Assembly (NCBI GenBank): GCA_002399435.1 | Contig: DHDO01000054.1 | Span: 5,472 to 11,440 of the forward strand | Length of the DNA stretch: 5,969 nt | DNA from: Firmicutes bacterium UBA4874 | Lineage (GTDB): Bacteria; Bacillota; Clostridia; Caldicoprobacterales; DTU083 | Reading direction: 5' to 3' | Part shown: one piece after another, positions 1-5,357 of the stretch | Layout of the letters: the number at the start of each line of letters is the position of its first letter | Numbering within the stretch: position 1 is the stretch's first letter | The notes under the pieces: model-generated | What the model saw: the letters and a program-made list of their open reading frames with translations, nothing else | Databases searched by the model: none | Told to the model about the DNA's origin: nothing | Made by a program: the position numbers and the translations under genes

Positions 1-42
1 GTGGATTCCTGGGCGGAAAGGACATTGGAGGCTTTTAATTGA
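1..42 (+). CDS. 3' end of an upstream gene (partial, unknown product)
   Basis: Frame 1 is open from the window edge and reads VDSWAERTLEAFN before a TGA at 40-42. That stop overlaps the TTG start of the next gene in a TTGA arrangement, which is typical of translationally coupled genes in one operon. Only 13 codons are visible, so no family can be named. A chance open frame this short is possible; the precise stop/start overlap is the main support. Confidence 0.45.
   Translation: MDSWAERTLEAFN
27..31 (+). promoter_or_regulatory. Ribosome binding site deciding a TTG start
   Basis: GGAGG at 27-31 lies 7 bases before TTG at 39-41. This spacing is ideal and supports the rare TTG start codon of the MutS-like gene. 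The site sits inside the last codons of the upstream gene, as expected for coupled translation. Confidence 0.7.
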
Positions 43-1892
43 ACAATTCCGGATCGGAATACGAGAAAAGAGCAAAAGAGTACCAAAAGCAAGGGGAGGA
101 GCAGGCATCCCGGCTGAATCGGATCAGCAATTTCCGCCTGCTGACGGCACTGATTGGGTTCGGAGGGTTCCTGTATCTGTATTTTCATAAACAGGAAACG
201 GCTGGCATTGCCGTATTTCTGTCTGCCCTGCTGCTGTTCCTGTATCTTGTTGTCCGGCATAACCGCCTGAAACGGGAGAAGGACCGTATCGATATCCTGA
301 GGAAGATCAATGAGGATTCCCTGAAGCGGTTGAATGGGGAATGGAGGACTCTTGAGGATACCGGAAAGGAATACCAGGATCCGGAGCATGACTTTTCGGA
401 GGATCTGGATGTGTTTGGCCGGAATTCCCTGTTTCAGTGGATGAATACGGCAAAAACCTTTGCCGGCCGGAATGCTCTGAAAAAACTGCTGACCGATCCG
501 CCCAAAAAGCCGGAGGAAATCCGGGAACGCCAGGCAGTGGCAAAGGAACTGGCCGGGCTGCTGGATTGGCGGCAGCAGCTGCAGGCGGAGGCGTTGCTTT
601 CCGCGGATAAATTTCAGGATCCCCGGCCTTTTTACGAATGGGTGCGGCAGCGCAGTCCCCAATATCACAGGCCTGCTGTCCGCTGGCTGGTTCAGAGTCT
701 GCCGCCGGTGCTGATTCTCCTTTTCACTGCTGCGTTTGTATTTCCTGCTTTCCCTTTTTTCATTCCCTATCTTTTTCTGCTTCTTCAAATGGGACTGACG
801 GCTTATCATTATACGGAACGAAAGCAGATTCTGGATGTGGTCGCCCCCTTTCTCGGCAATATCAAAACGGAGCGGGCCATGCTGGAGAAAATAGAGGATC
901 AGGAATTTCATTCTGCTTATTTAAAAAAGCTTCAGCAAGGACTGCGCAATGAACAGGGCGAGACGGCATGCCGGCAAATAAAGGGACTGGAAAGAATCAT
1001 GGACCGGACCGCTGTTCGGCACAGCCAGTTGTATTGGCTCATCAATATTCTTTTTCTGTGGGATTACCAATCCATGGTGGTATTGGAGAAGTGGAAGGAA
1101 CAATCCGGGGATCGGATCCGGGACTGGATCGAGGCGTTGGGGGAGATGGAAGCGCTGTGCAGTCTGGCCGTCCTGTATTATGATCATCCGGACTGGGCGG
1201 TTCCTAAAATCTACGGAGACGACCGCTCCCTTTTGTTTGCCGCGGAAGCGGGGCATCCGCTGCTGCCGGAGGACAGGGTATGCAACGACATCGACCGGAT
1301 GAAAAGCGGACAGGTCTTTCTGATCACCGGTTCCAATATGTCGGGGAAAAGCACGTTGCTGCGTACTGTCGGGATCAATCTGGTACTGGCTTATGCAGGA
1401 GCCCCGGTTTGCGCGAAGGAGTTTCATTGTACCGTATTCGATCTTTATACCTCCATGCGGGTCCGGGATGATCTGGAAGGCAGGATTTCTTCCTTCTATG
1501 CGGAGCTTCTTCGGATCAAGCGAATGATTGAAGCGGCAAAGAAGGGCAGGCCGGTCTTTTTCCTGTTGGATGAAATCTTTAAGGGGACCAACTCCCGGGA
1601 CCGGCATACCGGAGCGCGGATTTTGATCAAACTGCTCAGCTCGGAAGGAGCCGTCGGCTTTGTGTCCACCCATGACGTGGAGTTGGGAGATCTGGAAAAG
1701 GAGGACGGCAGGATCCGAAACTATCATTTTCGGGAGTATTACCGGGAAGGGAAACTTTTCTTTGACTACAAACTCCGGAAAGGCGTTTCCAATACCCGGA
1801 ATGCCATTTATCTGATGAAGATGGCGGGGATGGATATTCCCGAAGCGGAAATGGATGCGCTGTCTGACAGACCATCGGATAGAAAGGGATAA
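39..1892 (+). CDS. Membrane-anchored MutS family ATPase (MutS-related, no mismatch-recognition domain)
   Basis: The 617-residue protein carries a MutS-type ABC ATPase at its C-terminus. The Walker A motif GSNMSGKS is at 431-438 and the Walker B motif ends in LLDE at 509-512 (D511, E512). The MutS signature DDLEGRISSFYAEL is at 477-490 and the H-switch STHD includes H545. The ending KLRKGVSNTRNAIYLMK is also typical of the family. A helical core/lever region (about 120-400) precedes the ATPase, and GHPLL (405-409) leads into it. Mismatch-binding domain I with its Phe-X-Glu motif is absent, as is a C-terminal Smr nuclease domain, so this is neither MutS1 nor MutS2. Four hydrophobic segments (about 32-49, 55-72, 219-236, 238-256) predict two membrane hairpins. 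Related proteins are usually annotated simply as MutS-family mismatch repair proteins. The true role is not known to me; membrane-located DNA or RNA transactions are inference. The TTG start is supported by GGAGG 7 bases upstream. Confidence 0.9.
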   Translation: MNNSGSEYEKRAKEYQKQGEEQASRLNRISNFRLLTALIGFGGFLYLYFHKQETAGIAVFLSALLLFLYLVVRHNRLKREKDRIDILRKINEDSLKRLNGEWRTLEDTGKEYQDPEHDFSEDLDVFGRNSLFQWMNTAKTFAGRNALKKLLTDPPKKPEEIRERQAVAKELAGLLDWRQQLQAEALLSADKFQDPRPFYEWVRQRSPQYHRPAVRWLVQSLPPVLILLFTAAFVFPAFPFFIPYLFLLLQMGLTAYHYTERKQILDVVAPFLGNIKTERAMLEKIEDQEFHSAYLKKLQQGLRNEQGETACRQIKGLERIMDRTAVRHSQLYWLINILFLWDYQSMVVLEKWKEQSGDRIRDWIEALGEMEALCSLAVLYYDHPDWAVPKIYGDDRSLLFAAEAGHPLLPEDRVCNDIDRMKSGQVFLITGSNMSGKSTLLRTVGINLVLAYAGAPVCAKEFHCTVFDLYTSMRVRDDLEGRISSFYAELLRIKRMIEAAKKGRPVFFLLDEIFKGTNSRDRHTGARILIKLLSSEGAVGFVSTHDVELGDLEKEDGRIRNYHFREYYREGKLFFDYKLRKGVSNTRNAIYLMKMAGMDIPEAEMDALSDRPSDRKG

Positions 1893-1918
1893 ATCCATGC
1901 AAAGGTGGATATCCTTTT
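1883..1918 (+). terminator. Possible weak terminator or processing hairpin after the MutS-like gene
   Basis: AAAGG at 1883-1887 can pair with CCTTT at 1913-1917, enclosing a second stem of ATCCA (1893-1897) with TGGAT (1906-1910). The 3' arm runs into TTTTG. The two stems are short and separated by an asymmetric internal loop, and the U-run is broken, so termination may be partial or absent. Confidence 0.3.
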
Positions 1919-2065
1919 GTTAGTTCCGGTGGAAATCCGGGTAAGAGTATCTCATAATGGTCCGGGAGGCTGGAAAGGAAACGGCTTCCATGAAAGTGGG
2001 AACGAGCCTCATACATGGGAGCGAACCGACGTAAGGCCTGCCAACGAGAGGAGTGGGAACAATCC
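1893..2065 (+). other. Unexplained structured intergenic segment; possible group II intron domain I remnant or RNA leader
   Basis: No convincing gene lies in these 173 bases. GAGGCT (1966-1971) pairs perfectly with AGCCTC (2005-2010). It encloses a nested stem of GGAA (1972-1975) with TTCC (1986-1989). Upstream, TCCGG (1924-1928) can pair with CCGGG (1937-1941) around a 7-base loop. The run from about 1990 to 2042, with GTGGGAACGAGCC and then GGGAGCGAACCGACG, has the purine-rich GGGAACGAA style of bacterial group II intron domain I. No GTGYG 5' end, domain V or reverse transcriptase follows, so an intact intron is excluded. The alternative is a structured leader of the glutaredoxin-like gene, whose ribosome binding site lies at its 3' end. 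The intron resemblance is from memory and is not verified. Confidence 0.3.
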
Positions 2066-2329
2066 ATGAAGAAAATTCTGATGTTTGTTATGGAAGGATG
2101 TCCCTATTGTGCGAATGCCAGATCCTATATGCAGGAGCTTTTTGATGAGCACCCGGAATACCGGGATCTGGACATTGAGATCATTGATGAAGTGCAGCAT
2201 CCGGATATTGCAGAACGATATGATTACTACTATGTGCCTACCTATTATCTGGACGGCAAAAAGTTTCATGAAGGAGCGGCAAGCCGGGAGATGGTGGCGG
2301 ATCTGTTTCAGAAGGCCTATGAAGGGTAA
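2066..2329 (+). CDS. Glutaredoxin/thioredoxin-fold small redox protein (CPYC)
   Basis: The 87-residue protein has the thioredoxin fold in minimal form. A first strand KKILMFVM leads to the redox motif CPYC at 12-15, and a later VPT contains the cis-proline P58 opposite the active site. A helix with YMQELF (21-26) and a C-terminal helix complete the fold. Glutaredoxins of this type reduce protein disulfides or mixed disulfides in the cytoplasm; the actual partner here is unknown. The frame is open further upstream, to an ATG at 2015. However, the ATG at 2066 starts exactly at the expected first strand, and AGAGGAG at 2047-2053 lies 12 bases upstream, a little long but usable. The gene follows the structured 1893-2065 segment and ends just before a strong terminator. 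No transport, reductase or metal gene is adjacent to suggest a specific client. Confidence 0.85.
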   Translation: MKKILMFVMEGCPYCANARSYMQELFDEHPEYRDLDIEIIDEVQHPDIAERYDYYYVPTYYLDGKKFHEGAASREMVADLFQKAYEG

Positions 2330-2331
2330 GA

Positions 2332-2362
2332 AAAGTCCGGCAGAGCCCTGCTGCCGGACTTT
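2332..2362. terminator. Bidirectional rho-independent terminator between convergent genes
   Basis: A perfect 12-bp stem pairs AAAGTCCGGCAG (2332-2343) with CTGCCGGACTTT (2351-2362) around a 7-base loop. Reading right, the stem ends in TTT; reading left, it ends in TTTT followed by CTT. It lies in the 62-base gap between the glutaredoxin-like gene and the convergent degV-family gene and can serve both. Confidence 0.9.
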
Positions 2363-2391
2363 CGTATGTTTGGAATTTTAACGGGCTGCTG

Positions 2392-3225
2392 TCAAAACGC
2401 AATGACCAATCCGCCCTGATTCGCGTAAGTGGCACTGAGGCCTCCCATTTCCGCAATGATAATGTCCTTGAAAGCGTATCTTTTCTGGATCTCTTCCTTC
2501 AGCTTCTGCGCTCTTTGGAGGCAGTTGCAGTGCGAGATGCCCAATACCTTGTCCTCCAGATGGGTACCTTCTTCCCCTATAATGTCGATCAGACGCTGAA
2601 ACGCCCTTTTATAGCCCCTTACCTTGCTGACCAGGCGGATGGATCCATCATGGGAACCCATGACGGGTTTGATGGAAAGAATATTTGCCGCTTTGGCCAC
2701 AATGGGATTCAGTCTGCCTGCCTTTGTCAGGTTGTCCAGGTCCTCCAGCAAAAAGAAGGTTTTCATTTCTTCAATATACCTGGTGACCTTTTCCACGATT
2801 TCGTTGTTTTCCATATTCTTCTTTATGTATTCGTAAATCTTAAGATGAACCATGGTTTCGCCGATTGAAGCACTTTTGGAATCAAAAACATGGATAAATT
2901 TATTACTGAACTCTTCCTGGATGATATTTTTTGCCTGAACGGCGGCATTATAGGTTCCACTGAGTTTGGAGGAAATGGTGACGACAAAGTTATTGTCGCT
3001 TTCGCGGAACTTATCCATAAAATCCTGAATGGATGGACAAGAGGTTTTCGGGTGGCTTTTGTATTCCTTCATGGCTTTGATATATTCACTGATGTTCAGG
3101 CTTTTATCATCTTTGTAACTTTTTTCACCAAGACGCATGGTGAGCGGGATCAGCTCCACGCCTGTTTTTTTCTGCAGATCTTCTGTTACATCACAGCTGC
3201 TGTCTGCAAATATATTAAATTTCAT
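2392..3225 (-). CDS. DegV family protein (FakB-type fatty-acid-binding protein)
   Basis: The 277-residue length matches the family. Family motifs appear in order: DSSCD at 8-12, TSCPS at 61-65, SSKLSGTYN at 85-93, FDSKSAS at 114-120, and LDNLTKAGR at 163-171. It ends in TYANQGGLVIAF, where other members have an H-X-GPG type ending. DegV proteins bind a single fatty acid; the FakB members present it to the kinase FakA for phosphorylation and entry into phospholipid synthesis. No FakA-like kinase is in the window, and Bacillota usually encode several DegV paralogues at scattered sites, so a specific FakB role is inference. The ATG start has AAGGG about 8 bases upstream. A promoter-like TTGTTC-17-TAAAAT lies upstream. 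It is on the same strand as the Gfo/Idh/MocA gene, 73 bases downstream of it, with no clear terminator between, so read-through is possible. Confidence 0.92.
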   Translation of the reverse strand: MKFNIFADSSCDVTEDLQKKTGVELIPLTMRLGEKSYKDDKSLNISEYIKAMKEYKSHPKTSCPSIQDFMDKFRESDNNFVVTISSKLSGTYNAAVQAKNIIQEEFSNKFIHVFDSKSASIGETMVHLKIYEYIKKNMENNEIVEKVTRYIEEMKTFFLLEDLDNLTKAGRLNPIVAKAANILSIKPVMGSHDGSIRLVSKVRGYKRAFQRLIDIIGEEGTHLEDKVLGISHCNCLQRAQKLKEEIQKRYAFKDIIIAEMGGLSATYANQGGLVIAF

Positions 3226-3257
3226 TTCTTCATCCCTTTTTCAAATAGCTATGCTCT

Positions 3258-3286
3258 ATTTTAACATGAACCGTTAAAGAGAACAA
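3258..3286 (-). promoter_or_regulatory. Probable sigma-A promoter of the degV-family gene
   Basis: On the - strand, TTGTTC (complement of 3281-3286) is followed after exactly 17 bases by TAAAAT (complement of 3258-3263). The predicted start gives a short leader of about 25-30 bases before the ATG at 3225. It lies in the only gap upstream of the gene. Confidence 0.55.
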
Positions 3287-3298
3287 GAAAACCTTTTG

Positions 3299-4426
3299 TC
3301 ATAATTTCACCCAACGGGAGGTTCGATCGGACTCAAAGGCCTTTTCCATGACATATTGGATATAGGCTCCGTCCCGCAGGGAAGGACTGGCCTGTTTGCC
3401 TTCATAAACGCAGTTCAGAAATCTGTAAAGGCAGTGGACGTGTCCGCGGATCCATCCGATGGGTGCTTTGGGGGAAACAAATGCCCCGCCCGGTTCGGGA
3501 AAATGCTGGACCGTTTCAATGCGGGTAAATCCCCTTTCTCCTCCGATGGGCTGGTCCGGTTTTGTGTTGTCATAAAACTCCAGGTAACTGGGATCCATGA
3601 GATTGAACCGGATGGCTCCCCGGTCTCCATGAATTTCAAATCGCATCTCATCGTTCATTCCCGTGGCGATCTTCGACGCTTCGATCACCCCGGTGCTTCC
3701 ATTCTTCATCTGAACCAGCATCAGAGACTGATCCTCCGCAGAGATCTCTTTCCTTGTGCCGTCCGGAGCCGGACGCTGCGGGCAGAGAATGGTGTTCTTT
3801 GCCAGAATGCTTTGATATTTGCCAATCAGATAATAGATGATGTCCAGCACATGGGATCCCAGGTCGAAAAGGACTCCGCCGCCCATTGCCTTGTCCTGTC
3901 TCCAGCCGATGGGCTGATTCGGGTCCACGGAACCGGAATGCAGATAGCACGCACGAAAAGAAAGAATCCTGCCGAGCCTGCCTTCCTCCAGCAGCTTCTT
4001 TGCCCGCAGGACAGCAGGGAGAAACCGGTTCTGAAATGTCATCTGGGTTATGACTTCTGTATCGTCCAGGACGGATACGATCTCCTTTGCATCCGAATAG
4101 CCGGTGGTCAGCGGCTTTTCACAGTAGACATGCTTTCCGGCCTTTAATGCCTGGATCACCTGATTTTTGTGAAAGATATTTGGAGTGCAGATATCAACGA
4201 TGTCCACCGAAGGATGGTTCCATATCTCACTGGGATCCGTGGTTGCAAAGGAGAAGCCGTAAAGCTCTTTTGCCTTCTGCGCTGTTTTCGGATGAGCCGT
4301 GCAAACACCCACAAGTCTTGTCCGGAAAGGCAGATCCCTGTAATAGAACGGAATGGTCTGATACCCGTAAGTATGGACTTTTCCCATGAAACCAAAGCCA
4401 ATGATTCCGATTCCATATTCTTTCAT
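3299..4426 (-). CDS. Gfo/Idh/MocA family NAD(P)-dependent oxidoreductase
   Basis: The 375-residue protein has an N-terminal Rossmann domain with GFGFMG at 10-15 for dinucleotide binding. The family sequence CEKPL (102-106) includes catalytic-type K104. GGGVLFDLGSH (182-192) supplies D188 and H192, whose four-residue spacing matches the Lys/Asp/His set of inositol dehydrogenase. These enzymes oxidise or reduce sugars, cyclitols or their derivatives in the cytoplasm; the substrate cannot be read from the sequence, and no sugar transporter, kinase or isomerase is adjacent. The frame stays open to an ATG at 4489, but the ATG at 4426 is preferred: AGGAGGT lies 7 bases upstream and the Rossmann strand begins right after it. 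The extra upstream 21 residues are Lys/Arg-rich leader translation. It is divergent from hsp20 and ends 73 bases before the degV-family gene on the same strand. Confidence 0.93.
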   Translation of the reverse strand: MKEYGIGIIGFGFMGKVHTYGYQTIPFYYRDLPFRTRLVGVCTAHPKTAQKAKELYGFSFATTDPSEIWNHPSVDIVDICTPNIFHKNQVIQALKAGKHVYCEKPLTTGYSDAKEIVSVLDDTEVITQMTFQNRFLPAVLRAKKLLEEGRLGRILSFRACYLHSGSVDPNQPIGWRQDKAMGGGVLFDLGSHVLDIIYYLIGKYQSILAKNTILCPQRPAPDGTRKEISAEDQSLMLVQMKNGSTGVIEASKIATGMNDEMRFEIHGDRGAIRFNLMDPSYLEFYDNTKPDQPIGGERGFTRIETVQHFPEPGGAFVSPKAPIGWIRGHVHCLYRFLNCVYEGKQASPSLRDGAYIQYVMEKAFESDRTSRWVKL

Positions 4427-4433
4427 CCTGAGT

Positions 4434-4440
4434 ACCTCCT
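4434..4440 (-). promoter_or_regulatory. Ribosome binding site deciding the oxidoreductase start
   Basis: On the - strand AGGAGGT is followed by 7 bases and the ATG at 4426-4424. It fixes this internal ATG as the start rather than the in-frame ATG 63 bases further upstream at 4489, which would place the site inside the coding region. Confidence 0.85.
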
Positions 4441-4466
4441 TATTCTTTTTCTTTATTCTTATTCTT
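4441..4466 (-). repeat. Short AAGAATA repeats in the oxidoreductase leader
   Basis: Read on the - strand, AAGAATA occurs three times (complement of 4441-4447, 4454-4460 and 4460-4466) in an almost pure A/G leader just before the ribosome binding site. This makes an unstructured purine-rich 5' UTR. It may simply aid ribosome access or stabilise the message; slipped-strand length variation is possible but unproven. Confidence 0.45.
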
Positions 4467-4479
4467 GTCTTTTTACACC

Positions 4480-4488
4480 ATTTTATCA
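4480..4488 (-). promoter_or_regulatory. Possible extended -10 promoter of the oxidoreductase gene
   Basis: The - strand reads TGATAAAAT, a TGN extended -10 followed by TAAAAT (complement of 4480-4485). The element 17 bases further upstream, TGTATT, is a poor -35. Predicted transcription would start near 4473 and give a leader of about 47 bases. Confidence 0.4.
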
Positions 4489-4591
4489 TGGCGCCGGCAA
4501 GGAATACAGGATCAATTGCTGTTGGGAGATTGAATTCTTACAAAGTGGAATAAAACAATGAAATAAAGAGATAATAAGCGATATCGGAACG

Positions 4592-4614
4592 TATAATGAT
4601 ATAAATTCATTATA
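4592..4614. repeat. Perfect AT-rich inverted repeat in the divergent intergenic region
   Basis: TATAATGA (4592-4599) and TCATTATA (4607-4614) are perfect complements separated by TATAAAT. The axis lies about 38 bases upstream of the hsp20 -35 element and about 120 bases upstream of the oxidoreductase promoter. The size suits a dimeric repressor or activator. In an AT-rich spacer, an 8-bp palindrome also arises readily by chance. No known operator consensus is recognised, and no T-run follows. Confidence 0.4.
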
Positions 4615-4640
4615 TGACGATAAATGATTGAATTCCGGCA

Positions 4641-4669
4641 TTGTACTTTTCGAAAATAGGTGATATATA
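4641..4669 (+). promoter_or_regulatory. Probable sigma-A promoter of hsp20
   Basis: TTGTAC (4641-4646) and TATATA (4664-4669) are separated by 17 bases. Each hexamer is only a partial match, but the spacing is optimal and the CtsR-type box begins about 10 bases after the -10, where a bound repressor would block initiation. Other -10-like sequences lie downstream, TATAAA at 4704-4709 and TATAAAAT at 4740-4747, but they lack good -35 partners. Confidence 0.5.
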
Positions 4670-4679
4670 TATAACTGAA

Positions 4680-4696
4680 GGTCAAGGAAAGTCAAG
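4680..4696 (+). promoter_or_regulatory. CtsR-type heat-shock operator (tandem heptad)
   Basis: The sequence is GGTCAAG, GAA, AGTCAAG. The known CtsR operator is a direct repeat RGTCAAA-NAN-RGTCAAA. Both heptads match at six of seven positions, the three-base spacer has the conserved central A, and the period is 10 bases. CtsR represses clp and, in some Bacillota, hsp20-type genes, and releases DNA on heat stress. Its location between a promoter and hsp20 makes a chance match unlikely. No CIRCE (HrcA) element is seen. Confidence 0.75.
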
Positions 4697-4753
4697 GGAA
4701 GAGTATAAAAATGGAATGCGATGACTTTTCCTGACAGTATATAAAATACAGAC

Positions 4754-4759
4754 AGGAGG
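4754..4759 (+). promoter_or_regulatory. Ribosome binding site deciding the hsp20 start
   Basis: AGGAGG lies only 1 base before the ATG at 4761 but 7 bases before the in-frame ATG at 4767. The spacing selects 4767, which also gives the MFGLTPY start I associate with clostridial Hsp20 proteins. Confidence 0.85.
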
Positions 4760-4766
4760 AATGGTT

Positions 4767-5222
4767 ATGTTTGGATTAACACCGTATCACAACAGAAGGA
4801 ATATGGATGTTCAGAGGGCAAGAGACTTTTTTGATCCGGAGTATTGGTTCGACAACTTCTTCAATGACTTCCCGAGCATGTATGACTCCAATGATCAGAT
4901 GAAGGTTGATATCCGGGAGAATGATAATGGCTATGTCATTGAAGCGGAGCTGCCCGGTGTAAAAAAGGATGAAATCAATGTGGAACTGCGGGACGACAGA
5001 TTGACCATTGCCGTTCAGAGAGAAGATCACAACGAAGAGGAGGATAAGGAAAAGAACTACATTCGCAGGGAACGAAGATATAGTTCCATGAGCAGAAGCT
5101 TTTACGTAAATGATGTCAAGCCGGAGGACATAAAGGCAAAATTTGAAAATGGCGTCCTGACGCTGGCTTTGCCAAAGGTGGAGGAACAGAAGAGAGGGGA
5201 TCACCGGATTCAAATCGATTGA
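4767..5222 (+). CDS. hsp20: Hsp20/alpha-crystallin small heat-shock protein
   Basis: The 151-residue protein is a typical bacterial small heat-shock chaperone. It has an aromatic-rich N-terminal arm (FFDPEYWFDNFFNDF, 21-35). The alpha-crystallin domain runs from about residue 45 to 138, with AELPGVKKDEI (60-70), an Arg-rich strand RRERRYSSMSRSF (100-112), and the family signature ENGVLTLALPK (127-137). A C-terminal IQI motif (148-150) fits the I-X-I element that docks on neighbouring subunits during oligomer assembly. It holds unfolding proteins without ATP in the cytoplasm for later refolding by DnaK/ClpB-type systems. The start at 4767 rather than 4761 follows from the AGGAGG spacing. The upstream promoter and CtsR-type tandem heptad at 4680-4696 predict heat induction by derepression. 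It is monocistronic: divergent from the oxidoreductase and followed by a strong terminator. Confidence 0.96.
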   Translation: MFGLTPYHNRRNMDVQRARDFFDPEYWFDNFFNDFPSMYDSNDQMKVDIRENDNGYVIEAELPGVKKDEINVELRDDRLTIAVQREDHNEEEDKEKNYIRRERRYSSMSRSFYVNDVKPEDIKAKFENGVLTLALPKVEEQKRGDHRIQID

Positions 5223-5274
5223 TGAAAGTCAACGGATAAAACAGCAGTCCTCAAAAAAAGGATAAAAAATAAGC

Positions 5275-5309
5275 AGAAACAGGGTGGACGGAATCCATCC
5301 TGTTTCTTT
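5275..5309. terminator. Bidirectional rho-independent terminator after hsp20 and the DUF5317 gene
   Basis: AGAAACAGGGTGGA (5275-5288) pairs with TCCATCCTGTTTCT (5294-5307) over 14 positions with one G-U wobble and a 5-base loop. Reading right it ends in TTTCTTT. Reading left it runs into long T-rich stretches (complement of A-runs at 5253-5270), although one pair becomes an A-C mismatch. It separates two convergent genes. Confidence 0.85.
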
Positions 5310-5357
5310 GCGTTCACCTGTTTGCCCCATAAGGCAATGGAAAGGCATCTTTATCTG

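Noticed and set aside
921..1898. Long (325-codon) open frame on the - strand opposite the MutS-like gene
   Set aside because: It is the antisense shadow of a well-supported gene; its translation has no recognisable motifs and is rich in residues typical of reversed coding sequence.
1921..1945. Resemblance of CCGGTGGAAATCCGG to part of a cobalamin riboswitch
   Set aside because: The B12 box (GCCACTG-like) and the rest of the conserved core are absent, and the downstream gene is not a cobalamin-related gene.
1990..2034. Fourteen-codon open frame starting ATGAAAGTG inside the 1893-2065 spacer
   Set aside because: It is very short, lacks a well-spaced ribosome binding site, and coincides with the inverted-repeat structure, so RNA structure explains it better than coding.
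2015..2065. N-terminal extension of the glutaredoxin-like protein from the ATG at 2015
   Set aside because: The extension has no similarity to the fold, while the ATG at 2066 begins exactly at the first beta strand and has a purine-rich ribosome binding site before it.
3356..4147. 263-codon + strand open frame opposite the oxidoreductase
   Set aside because: It lies antisense to a clear Gfo/Idh/MocA gene and shows no domain or ribosome binding site.
4528..4635. GATTGAATTC occurring twice, at 4528-4537 and 4626-4635
   Set aside because: A 10-base repeat in a 340-base AT-rich spacer can occur by chance, and the copies do not align with promoters or symmetric elements.
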